Shown: positions 45,942 through 54,769, counted from the stretch's first letter. The stretch: 64,000 nt of DNA from CAVSRC01 sp963830205 (GCA_963830205.1 CAWHLP010000007.1:16716-80715); one strand, 5' to 3'. The notes: generated by a model from the letters alone, not told the origin. Made by a program: numbers and translations.

Positions 45942-47384
45942 CTACTTTGCCTTCAAGGCCGCGACGACTTCGTCGAGGACCTTCTTGGCGTCGCCGAACA
46001 GCATCTGGTTGTTCTCTTTGTAGAACAGCGGGTTGTCGATGCCGGCGTAGCCCGAGGCCATCGACCGCTTCATGACGATGGACGTCTTGGCCTTCCAGAC
46101 CTCGAGCACCGGCATGCCGGCGATCGGGCTGGTCGGGTCGTCCTCAGCCGCCGGATTGACGATGTCGTTGGCGCCGATCACCATCGCGACGTCGGTGTCG
46201 GGGAAGTCATCGTTGAGCTCGTCCATCTCCATCACGATGTCGTAGGGCACCTTGGCTTCCGCTAGCAGCACGTTCATGTGCCCCGGCATGCGCCCGGCGA
46301 CGGGATGGATGCCGAAGCGCACGTTGATGCCCCTTGCGCGCAGCAGCTGGGTCAGCTCGAACACCGAGTGCTGGGCCTGCGCAACCGCCATTCCGTAGCC
46401 GGGCACGATGATGACGCTCTTGGAATCGGCGAGCAGGTCCGCCGTCTCGACCGCTGTGATTGACCTGACCTCACCGCCCGGCACCGCGGCAGACGCCGCC
46501 GCCGCGCCCTCGGCCGCGCCGAACCCGCCGGCGATCACCGAGATGAAGTTGCGGTTCATGGCGCGGCACATGATGTAGCTCAGGATCGCGCCCGAGGAGC
46601 CCACCAAAGCGCCAACCACGATCAGAAGATCGTTCGACAGCATGAAGCCGGTCGCCGCCGCCGCCCAGCCGGAGTAGCTGTTCAGCATCGAGATCACCAC
46701 CGGCATATCAGCGCCGCCGATGGCCATAACCATGTGCACGCCGAAGGCGAGCGCGATCACCGTCATCACGAGGAGCGGGAACATGCCGCCGCCCGTCGAT
46801 TCAGCACCCACAAAGAAGTAACCGAACACGATGACGAGGATGAGGCCGGCAAGATTGATCCAGTGGCGCGCCGGCAACAGGACGGGCTTGCCGCTGATCC
46901 GAGCCGAGAGCTTGCCGAAGGCGATCACCGAGCCGGTGAACGTCACAGCGCCGATGAGCACGCCAACATAGATCTCGATCAGATGGATCGTGTGCTCGGC
47001 ATGGGTCGGAAACACCGTCGAGGTGTCGATGTAGCTGGCGTAGCCGATGGCGCAGGCGGCCAAGCCGACCAGCGAGTGCATGATCGCCACCAGCTCCGGC
47101 ATCTGCGTCATCCTTACGATGCGCGCCGCATAGAGCCCAAGGCTGCCGCCGATGCCCATTGCCAGGACGATGATGAGGATGCCCACGACGCCGCTGACGA
47201 TCGGCTCTTCGCCGTTCGCCAGCAGACGCGAGCCGAACACGGTGGCCAGCACCGCAATTGCCATGCCGGCGATACCGAACCAGTTGCCGCGCTTGGCGGT
47301 TTCCGGGTTCGACAGGCCGCCGAGGCTCAGGATGAAAAGAATCGTGGCCCCGATATAGGAGACCGTGACAAGACTTACAGACAT
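45942..47384 (-). CDS. pntB: PntB, NAD(P) transhydrogenase beta subunit
   Basis: 480 residues. The membrane domain has about nine helices (GATILFILSLGGLSNPETAK ...), followed by the NADP(H)-binding domain III (SVIIVPGYGMAVAQAQHSVF, FGIHPVAGRMPGHMNVLLAE, VAMVIGANDIVNPAAEDD). Couples proton flow to NADPH formation. Starts 13 bases after the pntA stop. Confidence 0.96.
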   Translation of the reverse strand: MSVSLVTVSYIGATILFILSLGGLSNPETAKRGNWFGIAGMAIAVLATVFGSRLLANGEEPIVSGVVGILIIVLAMGIGGSLGLYAARIVRMTQMPELVAIMHSLVGLAACAIGYASYIDTSTVFPTHAEHTIHLIEIYVGVLIGAVTFTGSVIAFGKLSARISGKPVLLPARHWINLAGLILVIVFGYFFVGAESTGGGMFPLLVMTVIALAFGVHMVMAIGGADMPVVISMLNSYSGWAAAATGFMLSNDLLIVVGALVGSSGAILSYIMCRAMNRNFISVIAGGFGAAEGAAAASAAVPGGEVRSITAVETADLLADSKSVIIVPGYGMAVAQAQHSVFELTQLLRARGINVRFGIHPVAGRMPGHMNVLLAEAKVPYDIVMEMDELNDDFPDTDVAMVIGANDIVNPAAEDDPTSPIAGMPVLEVWKAKTSIVMKRSMASGYAGIDNPLFYKENNQMLFGDAKKVLDEVVAALKAK

Positions 47385-47397
47385 AGTTCCGGGCCCC

Positions 47398-48981
47398 TTA
47401 TTTCTGGAACATCGCCAGCATGCGGCGGGTCACTGCGAAACCGCCGAACATGTTGATCGAGGTGAGGGTCAATCCAACGAAGGCGATCACCAGGATCCAC
47501 AGATCCGGACGCCCCTCTGCGGCCGGTGGCCAGATTTGCAGAAGTGCGCCGATGGCGATGATCGAGGAAATCGCGTTGGTGACGCTCATCAGCGGCGTAT
47601 GCAGCGCGGGCGTAACGTTCCACACCACCATGTAGCCGACGAAGATCGCCAGCACGAAGACGGTGAAATGGCCGAGGAATGCCGGCGGGGCTCCAGCGCC
47701 GACCAGCAGCAGGATGATGGCGCCGATCCCGAAGGTGATGAGCGTGGATCGCAGCGACGCCGGCGCCCCGGCGCCATGGCCATGGCCGCCCTTCTTGTCC
47801 GCCGCCGCGACCGCCGCGGCAGGCTTTGCCGGCGGCGGGGCCGGAAGCTTCAGCGGCGGGGCCGGCCACGTGATGTCGCCGTCCTTGATCACGGTGAAGC
47901 CGCGGATCGCGTCGTCTTCCATGTTGACGACGATCTGGCCGTCCTTGGCCTTGCACAGTTCCTCGGTCAGACGCAGCAGGTTGTTGGCGTAGAGCGTCGA
48001 GGACTGCTTGGCCAGGCGGCTGGGCAGGTCCGTGTAGCCGACGATGGTGACGCCGTGCTTGACGACGGCCTTGCCCGGCTCGGTCAGCTCGCAGTTGCCG
48101 CCCTGCTCAGCCGCAAGGTCGACGATGACGCTGCCCGGCTTCATCGAGCGCACCATGTCGGCGGTGATGAGCTTGGGCGCCGGCTTGCCCGGGATCAGGG
48201 CAGTGGTGATGATGACATCGACGTCCGCCGCCTGCTTGGCGTACATCTCGCGCTGGGCCTTCTGGAAGCCTTCGCTCATGACCTTGGCGTAGCCGCCGCC
48301 GCCCGAGCCTTCTTCCTCGTAGTCGACCTTGACGAACTCGCCGCCCAGAGACTTGACCTGATCGGCCACTTCCGCGCGCGTGTCGTTGGCGCGGACAATG
48401 GCGCCGAGACCTGCCGCCGTACCGATGGCGGCAAGACCGGCCACGCCTGCTCCGGCGACGAACACCTTTGCCGGCGGGACCTTGCCCGCGGCGGTGATCT
48501 GGCCATTGAAGAACCGGCCGAAGGCGTTGGCCGCCTCGATGACGGCGCGATAGCCGGTGATGCCGGCCATGGAGGTGAGCGCGTCCATCTTCTGCGCGCG
48601 GGAGAGCAGGCGCGGAACCGCGTCCATCGCCAGCACAGTCACCTTGCGCGCCTTCAAATCGTCCATCAGTTGCGGGTTCTGGGCCGGCCAGATGAAGGAA
48701 ATCAGGGTCTGGCCCGCCTTCATCAGCGCCACTTCACCCGCGGTCGGGGCGCGTACTTTGAAGATTATGTCCGACTTCGACCAGAGATCGGCGGCCTTCG
48801 GCGCGATTGTGGCCCCTGCCGTGACGAACACATCGTCGTAGAAATCCGCGCCGTCGCCAGCCCCCTTCTCGACGACGACGGCGAATCCGAGCTTGATCAG
48901 CTTCGTCACCACCTCCGGCGAGATCGCGACCCGCTTCTCACCGGGATATATTTCCTTTGGAATACCAATAACCTGAGGCAT
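47398..48981 (-). CDS. pntA: PntA, NAD(P) transhydrogenase alpha subunit (fused form)
   Basis: 527 residues. NAD(H)-binding domain I (PQVIGIPKEIYPGEKRVAIS, KVFVAGAGVAGLAAIGTA, RANDTRAEVADQV, GYTDLPSRLAKQSS), a Pro/Ala/His linker (GGHGHGAGAP), then four helices (LITFGIGAIILLLVGAG, FTVFVLAIFVGYMVVW, AISSIIAIGALLQIW, FVGLTLTSINMFGGFA). The single-chain alpha is the E. coli form; many relatives split it into PntAA and PntAB. ATG at 48981. Confidence 0.95.
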   Translation of the reverse strand: MPQVIGIPKEIYPGEKRVAISPEVVTKLIKLGFAVVVEKGAGDGADFYDDVFVTAGATIAPKAADLWSKSDIIFKVRAPTAGEVALMKAGQTLISFIWPAQNPQLMDDLKARKVTVLAMDAVPRLLSRAQKMDALTSMAGITGYRAVIEAANAFGRFFNGQITAAGKVPPAKVFVAGAGVAGLAAIGTAAGLGAIVRANDTRAEVADQVKSLGGEFVKVDYEEEGSGGGGYAKVMSEGFQKAQREMYAKQAADVDVIITTALIPGKPAPKLITADMVRSMKPGSVIVDLAAEQGGNCELTEPGKAVVKHGVTIVGYTDLPSRLAKQSSTLYANNLLRLTEELCKAKDGQIVVNMEDDAIRGFTVIKDGDITWPAPPLKLPAPPPAKPAAAVAAADKKGGHGHGAGAPASLRSTLITFGIGAIILLLVGAGAPPAFLGHFTVFVLAIFVGYMVVWNVTPALHTPLMSVTNAISSIIAIGALLQIWPPAAEGRPDLWILVIAFVGLTLTSINMFGGFAVTRRMLAMFQK

Positions 48982-49155
48982 TCTGTTGATTCTCCAATTC
49001 TTCCCGCCGCACATCGATACGCCGGCATTGGCGCATTGAGAACGGCAGTCACTCCCTGCGCGAAGGCCGGGATTAACACAGAACCGAACAGCCGTGGCCC
49101 CCAGCATTGGTACTATGCGCTGGAATACCTACGCCGCCCGGAAGGCGCACGGTCT

Positions 49156-49317
49156 TCATTGGATGATCGCGGCCCGGAAATCGTTGACGTTCGTCAAAGT
49201 CGGCCCGGTAACGACGGCATCGCCGGGGGCGCCGAAGAAGCCGTGGCCGTCGTTGTCGGCGAGCGCGTCCCTTGTGCGGATTTCGGCCGCCCAGGCGCGA
49301 TCGAGCGTGTCGGGCGT
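49156..49317 (-). pseudogene. Glycerate kinase (MOFRL domain), 3' remnant
   Basis: Minus strand, 54 codons ending at 49156: TPDTLDRAWAAEIRTRDALA, DNDGHGFFGAPGDAVVTGPT and TLTNVNDFRAAIIQ. FF-x-ALGD-x-VVTGPT-x-TNVND is the C-terminal MOFRL signature of glycerate-2-kinase. The upstream frame hits a stop within about ten codons and no other kinase motif is present, so only the end of the gene survives. Confidence 0.7.
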
Positions 49318-49564
49318 CGAGGATCGCGCAAGCCGAGATATGGCTCAATCGGCGGTCCCGAGACGTCCAACGTTAGCTCGAGCCGCCCGATCGCTTTGGT
49401 TGGATGGTGCCCAGGGGCGGACCTGTTTCTTGACGGTTTCGGGTGTCGCCGCTACCCGGGTCTCAACCTTATGGCTTCCGCCGGCATAGCGATCTTCACG
49501 CGGAAGATGTCCTTGTCGGGCGGGGCAGCCTGCCCGAGGGCCCGGCGGCCGGCCAGCTAGGAAG
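49318..49564. other. Intergenic sequence upstream of the glycerate kinase remnant
   Basis: No gene supported. The minus strand has short coherent-looking pieces (PPDKDIFRVKIAMPAEAIRL; KAIGRLELTLDVSGPPIEPY) in different frames, perhaps further decay of the same or another lost gene. Confidence 0.4.
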
Positions 49565-49717
49565 TCACAGCAGGAAAAACGCCATCAGGATGAGGAGGAT
49601 GACGATCCCCGACGCGACGTACTTAACCAGCTTGAGGAAGCCCTCGTAGGTATGAAGATGATCAGCATAGTCTGTGCCGGTCGCGACGCCGAGTTCGACG
49701 GTAGCCTGCTCAGCCAT
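49565..49717 (-). CDS. Bacterial aa3-type cytochrome c oxidase subunit IV-like protein
   Basis: 50 residues. MAEQATVELGVATGTDYADH ... HTYEGFLKLVKYVASGIVIL with a single C-terminal helix (IVILLILMAFFLL). This is the one-helix aa3 subunit IV family. In Hyphomicrobiales it is often encoded before pntAB rather than with the oxidase, as here. The ATG at 49717 and a promoter upstream support it. Confidence 0.88.
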   Translation of the reverse strand: MAEQATVELGVATGTDYADHLHTYEGFLKLVKYVASGIVILLILMAFFLL

Positions 49718-49758
49718 TGCCTGCGGTCTCCTATTACGCGCGGTGAAAATCCGCGCGC

Positions 49759-49786
49759 TTTATAGCAAACATTGTTCCAGGGGCAA
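49759..49786 (-). promoter_or_regulatory. Promoter of the aa3-IV-like gene
   Basis: Minus strand TTGCCC-N16-TATAAA, about 40 bases before the start codon. Confidence 0.5.
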
Positions 49787-49920
49787 TCGGCCCCTCGGCG
49801 GCCCGCCCGCTCCCGGGCCGGTTGATAGACTGCCACCGCCGCGCGTCTTTGACGTAGAGCAGGATGAGAAGCCGTCAACGTGGGCGGGCGATTGACCGCA
49901 GCGTCGCCAGAACGACGTTT

Positions 49921-49957
49921 TGCACAGGAATTGTGCACGGGGCGAACCGGTGTTCGC
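49921..49957. terminator. Two adjacent hairpins after the UbiB-like gene
   Basis: TGCACA-GGAAT-TGTGCA (49921-49937) and GCGAAC-CGGT-GTTCGC (49942-49957), 26 bases past the stop of the ABC1 kinase gene. A run of A's (TGTGCAAAAC on the minus strand) rather than T's follows, so termination is only possible, not clear. Confidence 0.35.
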
Positions 49958-49982
49958 TGGGGGGCACGGGTGTCCCGCTCGC

Positions 49983-51344
49983 CTACAGCCCCACCTGCTT
50001 GAGCGCCTTCGCCTGGCGCTTGGCGAGCGCGTCGACGTCGAAATCGGCGATGGCCGCCTCGAACAGCTGGTGGAAGTTCAACTCCGCCTTGAGGTGGAGC
50101 ATGACGGCGCCAAGGCCGATGGCGGCGCGTTCCAGGAAGACGAACTCGCGCGGCACGGTGATCGCCTTCTTCGGCTTCAGCCGCTGCTTCACCTCCCATG
50201 CCTCGCGCCGGCCATAGGCGTGCGGCGCGACGTCGCCGGCAATGGTGCGCACCCGGTCGTCCATCAGCGGCCCGTAGATGAAGCGCGCCCACAGCGTCAG
50301 CGTGTCCACCGTCTCCTCGTCGATGTTGCGGAAGCCCCAGTTGCGGTAGGCGGCGGCGATTGCCTCGCGGTCGTTCGTCCTGAGCGCGTGGTAGAGCGCG
50401 ATGACGCCGGCGACGAAGGCCGGCGGGAAGATGCGCACGCAGCCGAAATCGAGCAGGTTGATGCCGGCGGGATGACCCGATCGTTCGAATACCGTGTAGT
50501 TGCCGAGATGCGGGTCGCCGTGGATGACGCCGTAGGTGGCGAACGGCTTCCACCAGGCGGTGAACAGCGCCTTGGCGATGGCGTTGCGGTCGGCAAGGTC
50601 GTGGCCGAGATAGGCGAGCAGCTTGGTGCCCTCGAGCCAGCGCATGGTGAGCAGGCGGCCGGTCGAGAGATCGGGATAGATCTCGGGCACGCGCACGTTG
50701 CCCTCGCCCTTCAGCATCAGGCGGAAGAGGGCGGCGTGCTTGGCCTCGCGGTCGTAGTCGAGTTCCTCGCGCAGCCGCTCGCCGAGTTCCTTGGCGATCT
50801 CGGTGGTGTCGATCTCCGGGGCGAAGCGCCGCTGCATGCCAAGCACGATGCCGAGCTGGCCGAGGTCGGCCTCCACCGCCGACTTCATGTCCGGGTATTG
50901 CAGCTTGCAGGCGATGAGCGTGCCGTCGGGCGCGACCGCCCGGTGGACCTGGCCGAGGGAGGCGGCGGCGGCCGGCGTGCGCTCAAAGCGGGTGAAGCGG
51001 CCCTCCCAGTCCGGTCCGAGCTCGACCATCATGCGCCGCTTGACGAAGGCCGGCCCCATGGGCGGCGCCTCGGCCTGGAGCTTCTGCAACTCGGCCGCAT
51101 AGTCCGGCGGCAACAGGTCGGGGATGGTGGCCATCATCTGCGCCACCTTCATCAGCGGCCCCTTGAGGCCGCCCAGCGTGGCGACGAGGTCGACGGCGTT
51201 GCGCGGATCAGAGAGGTCGCGCCCGAACAGCTTGGCGCCGGCGATGCGCGCCGCGGCGCCACCGACGCCGGCGCCGACGCGCGCATAGCGCGTCAGACGT
51301 TGGCTCAGTCGGTTCTGTTCCGGGTCGTCAGGAGGCATGGCCAT
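49983..51344 (-). CDS. ABC1/UbiB family atypical kinase-like protein
   Basis: 453 residues. Family blocks: LGGLKGPLMKVAQMMATIPD (KxGQ-like region), AAAASLGQVHRAVAPDGTL (A-rich loop), CKLQYPDMKSAVEADLGQL (Lys), GVIHGDPHLGNYTVFERS (catalytic loop) and NLLDFGCVRIFP (DFG). No membrane helix at the C-terminus, unlike true UbiB, so it is more like the soluble ABC1 proteins. Probably an ATPase supporting ubiquinone or lipid metabolism. Confidence 0.9.
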   Translation of the reverse strand: MAMPPDDPEQNRLSQRLTRYARVGAGVGGAAARIAGAKLFGRDLSDPRNAVDLVATLGGLKGPLMKVAQMMATIPDLLPPDYAAELQKLQAEAPPMGPAFVKRRMMVELGPDWEGRFTRFERTPAAAASLGQVHRAVAPDGTLIACKLQYPDMKSAVEADLGQLGIVLGMQRRFAPEIDTTEIAKELGERLREELDYDREAKHAALFRLMLKGEGNVRVPEIYPDLSTGRLLTMRWLEGTKLLAYLGHDLADRNAIAKALFTAWWKPFATYGVIHGDPHLGNYTVFERSGHPAGINLLDFGCVRIFPPAFVAGVIALYHALRTNDREAIAAAYRNWGFRNIDEETVDTLTLWARFIYGPLMDDRVRTIAGDVAPHAYGRREAWEVKQRLKPKKAITVPREFVFLERAAIGLGAVMLHLKAELNFHQLFEAAIADFDVDALAKRQAKALKQVGL

Positions 51345-51400
51345 GGCCGCTTATGTAGGCTGTCGATCGGGCGGCGCAAAGCGGCCGCCGCTGGGTGCCG

Positions 51401-51784
51401 TCAGGCCGGCCAGTTGTCCCTCACCCAGCGCGCCAGCCCCTCCTCGACCACCAGGCCGGCGGCAAGGTCGCGAATGATGACGGTCGCCTCGGCTTCGTCG
51501 GCGACAAACGCGACCGCGTTGAGGCCGAGGAAGGTCACCAGCGCCAGAAGCGCCGTGCGCTTGTTGCCGTCGACGAAGGGATGGTTGCGCGCAATGCCAA
51601 AGGCATAGGCGGCCGCCAGCGAGGCAAGGTCCCCCTGCTCGTAGGCCCAGCGATTGCGCGGCCGGCCGAGCGCCGATTCGAGGCCGCCGGGATCGCGAAC
51701 GCCGGCCGGGCCGCCGAAACGGCGCTGTTGGCGTTCGTGGATGGCAAGGACCAGCTCGACGGGGAGCCAGATCGGTTCCTTCAC
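51401..51784 (-). CDS. doc: Death-on-curing (Doc) family toxin
   Basis: 127 residues; Fic-fold kinase that phosphorylates EF-Tu in the phage P1 prototype. The active-site motif HPFVDGNKRTALLALVTFL is intact. The N-terminus is KEPIWLPVELVLAIHERQQR and GLESALGRPRNRWAY is conserved. Start GTG at 51784 overlaps the antitoxin stop (GTGA). Confidence 0.93.
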   Translation of the reverse strand: MKEPIWLPVELVLAIHERQQRRFGGPAGVRDPGGLESALGRPRNRWAYEQGDLASLAAAYAFGIARNHPFVDGNKRTALLALVTFLGLNAVAFVADEAEATVIIRDLAAGLVVEEGLARWVRDNWPA

Positions 51785-52005
51785 TTGGCCAGCTCTTCCA
51801 GGGCGTTGCGATAGGTGTCCATCGCCTGTTCGGCGATTTCCATGCCCTGGTCGAACACGGGATCCAGCCGGCGCAGATGAATGCTGCCGTCGACCATCTC
51901 GCTCACCGTGACCCAATCGCCCTGCTTGAAATTGAGCTGCGCCAGCAGCTCCTTGGGCAGGATCAGGCCGGTCGAATTGCCGATTTTCTTGAGTTCGAGC
52001 TTCAT
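51781..52005 (-). CDS. AbrB/MazE-type antitoxin of the Doc toxin
   Basis: 74 residues. MKLELKKIGNSTGLILPKEL ... LAQLNFKQGDWVTVSEMVDG is the AbrB/MazE DNA-binding fold; the C-terminal tail (VFDQGMEIAEQAMDTYRNAL) binds the toxin. The partner of Doc is usually Phd; the AbrB-Doc pairing is a known variant. ATG 52005 has GGAGG five bases upstream. Two palindromic operators overlap its promoter. Confidence 0.92.
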   Translation of the reverse strand: MKLELKKIGNSTGLILPKELLAQLNFKQGDWVTVSEMVDGSIHLRRLDPVFDQGMEIAEQAMDTYRNALEELAK

Positions 52006-52017
52006 GCCGGCCTCCAC

Positions 52018-52059
52018 GTTATACGTTCTGTATAACGGACGTTATACGGAATGTAAAAC
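52018..52059 (-). promoter_or_regulatory. Tandem palindromic operators and promoter of the Doc module
   Basis: GTTATAC-GTTCT-GTATAAC (52018-52036, perfect) and GTTATAC-GGAAT-GTAAAAC (52041-52059, one mismatch), centres 23 bases apart, i.e. about two helical turns. On the minus strand TTTACA-N16-TTATAC forms a promoter that lies inside both operators, so antitoxin binding would block RNA polymerase. Confidence 0.7.
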
Positions 52060-52084
52060 GGCGGCTGTGGGGGCTTTCCGCGCC

Positions 52085-52537
52085 CTAGTAGCGTGGGGCG
52101 CGTCTCCGGCGGCGGCGCGAACGGATGGCGAGGTTGATGGCGATGAACATGACGACCAGCGGCACGCCGACAAGCCACAGCGAATAACCCATGGCGTAGT
52201 CGCCGACGCCGAGACGATAGGGCGGCAGCGGGTCGGGCAGCGTCCCCTGCTTCTGGAAATCGGCCACCATCGCCGCCGGCGGCATGTCGACGTAATGCTT
52301 GGGGTTCGAGCGGAGGCCGAGCACGTAGCCGTCGTCGCTGACGGAAACGCCGAGGATGAAATAGAGGGTCGAGGTCTTGTGGGCGAGATAGAGCGCGTCG
52401 CCGCCCGGCGTCGTCAGCCCGACATCGGTGATGGGCACGATGTCCTCGACCGTGCCGAAAGGTGTCCACGCCCGCGCTTCGCCAGCGAAGGCGACGAGGA
52501 AGAGAGCCAGGATCAGTCCGATCGCACGTCCGGTCAT
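52085..52537 (-). CDS. Exported membrane-anchored protein of unknown function
   Basis: 150 residues. Signal peptide (MTGRAIGLILALFLVAFAGE-ARA), about 95 residues of exported domain (WTPFGTVEDIVPITDVGLTT, LYLAHKTSTLYFILGVSVSD), then one helix (GYSLWLVGVPLVVMFIAINL) and an Arg-rich cytoplasmic end. No family recognised. It stands alone between the toxin-antitoxin pair and the peptidase. Confidence 0.75.
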   Translation of the reverse strand: MTGRAIGLILALFLVAFAGEARAWTPFGTVEDIVPITDVGLTTPGGDALYLAHKTSTLYFILGVSVSDDGYVLGLRSNPKHYVDMPPAAMVADFQKQGTLPDPLPPYRLGVGDYAMGYSLWLVGVPLVVMFIAINLAIRSRRRRRRAPRY

Positions 52538-52611
52538 GCCGCGCTCCTAGAGGGCGCAAGGCTGCCAGAGATTACAGCGATGCGCGGCTTGGGCAAGCGA
52601 AACTCCCCCGA

Positions 52612-54438
52612 CTAGTCCATGGCTTCCAGTTCGCCGATCAGCCGGTCGATGACGCCGAGGCCCCGTCCCCAGAAGGCGGGATCGCTGGCGTCCAGCCCGA
52701 AAGGCGCGAGCAGTTCCTTGTGGTGCTTGGTGCCGCCCGCCTTGAGCATGGCGAAGTACTTCTCCTGGAAGCCGGCCTCCGCCTCCTCATAGACGGCATA
52801 GAGCGAGTTCACCAAGCAATCGCCGAAGGCATAGGCATAGACGTAGAACGGCGAATGAATGAAGTGCGGGATGTAGCTCCAGAAGGTCTCGTAGCCGGGG
52901 CCGAGGCGGATCGCCGGTCCGAGGCTCTCGCCCTGCACCGCCATCCACAGTTCGCCGATGCGCTCCGCGGTGAGTTCGCCTTCCCGCCGCTCGAGATGCA
53001 GGCTGCGCTCGAACTGATAGAAGGCGATCTGGCGCACCACCGTATTGATCATGTCCTCGACCTTGGCGGCGATCATCGCCTTGCGCTCGTGCTTGTCGGC
53101 GGTATCGGCGAGCAGCGCGCGGAAGGTCAGCATCTCGCCGAAGACGCTGGCCGTCTCGGCAAGGGTGAGCGGGGTCGGCGCCATCAGCGCGCCCTGCGGG
53201 CCGGCGAGTACCTGATGGACGCCGTGGCCGAGCTCGTGGGCGAGCGTCATCACGTCGCGCACCCGGCCTTGGTAGTTGACCAGCACATAGGGGTGCACCG
53301 AGGGAACGGTCGGATGGGCGAAGGCGCCCGGCGCCTTGCCCCGCCTCACCGGCGCGTCGATCCAGCCATATTCGAAGAAGCGGTCGGCGATTTCGGCCAT
53401 CTCCGGGTGGAAGGCGCCGTAGGCCCTGAGCACCTTGGCGCGCGCCTCGGCGAAGGGGATCACCTGGGTCGGCCGGTCGGGCAGCGGCGCATTGCGGTCC
53501 CAGTAGTCGAGCACGTCCTGGCCGAACCAGCGCGCCTTGAGCTTGTAGTAGCGGTGCGACAGGCGCGGATAGGCGGCACGCACCGCTTGCGCGAGCGCCG
53601 CCACCACTTCCGGCTCGACCCGGTTCGCCAGGTGGCGGCCATCGGCAACGTCCTTGAAGCCGCGCCAGCGGTCGGAGATTTCCTTGTCCTTGGCGAGCGT
53701 GTTGGTGATGTGGGCGAACAGGCGGATGTTCTTGCCGAAGGTGACGGCGAGAGCCTCCGCCGCCGCCTTGCGCTTCGCCCCGTCCGGGTGCTGGAGCAGG
53801 TTCAGCGTCGGCTCGATCGAGAGCTCCTGGCCGTCGACGGTGAAGCCGAGCGTCGTCATGGTCTCGTCGAAGAGCCGGTTCCAGGCACCCGCCCCGGTCA
53901 CCGACTTCTCGTGGAAGAGAAGCTCGACGCGATCCTCGAGCTGGTAGGGCTTCTCCGCCCGCACGTCCTCCAGCCACGGCCGGTAATGGCCGAGCGCCGG
54001 GTCGGCCATCGCCGCCTCCAGCACGTCGTCGGCGATGCGGTTCAGCTCCAGCGGGAAAAACAGCAGGTGGGCGCTCGCCGCCGTAATCTTCTCCTGCACG
54101 TCGCCATAGAACTTGGAGCGGGCGGGGTCGCTGGTATCGCCGGCATGGAGCAGGCCGGCATAAGAGATGATGCGGCCGATGAGCTCGTCGAGCTTCTCGA
54201 AGGCGACGACCGCCTTGGCGAGCGCCGCGCCGCTTTCCGCCGCCAGCCCGTCGAGCTTGCCCTTGTAGGTCTCCTCGAAGGCGACCAATTCGCTCTCCGA
54301 CAGCGCCAGGTCGCGCTTGAGCGCCGGATCGTCCATGCCGGCATAGAGGTCTTCGAGGTTCCATTCGGGCAGCGTGCCCAGGTCCTCGGCCGCTTCCGCG
54401 GCAAGGCTGGCGGAACGGGCAATTTCGGTCGGGGTCAT
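52612..54438 (-). CDS. pepF: Oligoendopeptidase F (M3 family metallopeptidase)
   Basis: 608 residues. Zinc peptidase that cleaves oligopeptides in the cytoplasm. Zinc site HELGH near residue 400 (VMTLAHELGHGVHQVLAG), with the third ligand Glu in LAETASVFGEMLTFRALL. The helical N-terminal lid (DLGTLPEWNLEDLYAGMDDP) and the C-terminal SPFYVYAYAFGDCLVNSLYA are typical of PepF. ATG at 54438; the open frame upstream is not homologous. Confidence 0.94.
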   Translation of the reverse strand: MTPTEIARSASLAAEAAEDLGTLPEWNLEDLYAGMDDPALKRDLALSESELVAFEETYKGKLDGLAAESGAALAKAVVAFEKLDELIGRIISYAGLLHAGDTSDPARSKFYGDVQEKITAASAHLLFFPLELNRIADDVLEAAMADPALGHYRPWLEDVRAEKPYQLEDRVELLFHEKSVTGAGAWNRLFDETMTTLGFTVDGQELSIEPTLNLLQHPDGAKRKAAAEALAVTFGKNIRLFAHITNTLAKDKEISDRWRGFKDVADGRHLANRVEPEVVAALAQAVRAAYPRLSHRYYKLKARWFGQDVLDYWDRNAPLPDRPTQVIPFAEARAKVLRAYGAFHPEMAEIADRFFEYGWIDAPVRRGKAPGAFAHPTVPSVHPYVLVNYQGRVRDVMTLAHELGHGVHQVLAGPQGALMAPTPLTLAETASVFGEMLTFRALLADTADKHERKAMIAAKVEDMINTVVRQIAFYQFERSLHLERREGELTAERIGELWMAVQGESLGPAIRLGPGYETFWSYIPHFIHSPFYVYAYAFGDCLVNSLYAVYEEAEAGFQEKYFAMLKAGGTKHHKELLAPFGLDASDPAFWGRGLGVIDRLIGELEAMD

Positions 54439-54769
54439 CAAAAAGGTTCCGGATCGTGAGGTCGGGATCGAGCGTGACCGCCAAATAGGGCGGGGAGGCG
54501 GCCTCGCGCAACTGCCCTTTCGCTTGCGGCCGGTTGACGAACCAGTCGGGCGCAAGGGCCCATCCGGCCCCATGCCCGCTATCCCCAGCGTCGCGGGAAC
54601 GCACCCTTCAGGCGCCGCCGGTTAAGAACAGATTAACTGGCCGGCCCGATCATCAGGCCCGGGACGTTCACCACGACCATTGATTCCATTGGGAAATCGC
54701 AGCGGCAACGACCACTATTGTGTCGCAAAGAGACAGTTGCACGCACACCAGGGAGCCTGCCGCGTCATA
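54439..54769. other. Divergent intergenic region before pepF and the response regulator
   Basis: 331 bases. A minus-strand frame reads YLAVTLDPDLTIRNLF next to the pepF start but has no homology I know and no ribosome site. A perfect CtrA-type box is present at 54622-54637. No other feature supported. Confidence 0.4.
54622..54637. promoter_or_regulatory. CtrA-type box TTAA-N7-TTAAC
   Basis: TTAA-GAACAGA-TTAAC, an exact match to the full CtrA consensus, 130-185 bases from the starts of the response regulator (plus) and pepF (minus). Exact match is seen; binding and target are inferred. Confidence 0.5.

Noticed and set aside
54439..54604. Possible small gene upstream of pepF (YLAVTLDPDLTIRNLF)
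   Set aside because: No ribosome site, no stop before it enters pepF in a wrong frame, and no known homologue.
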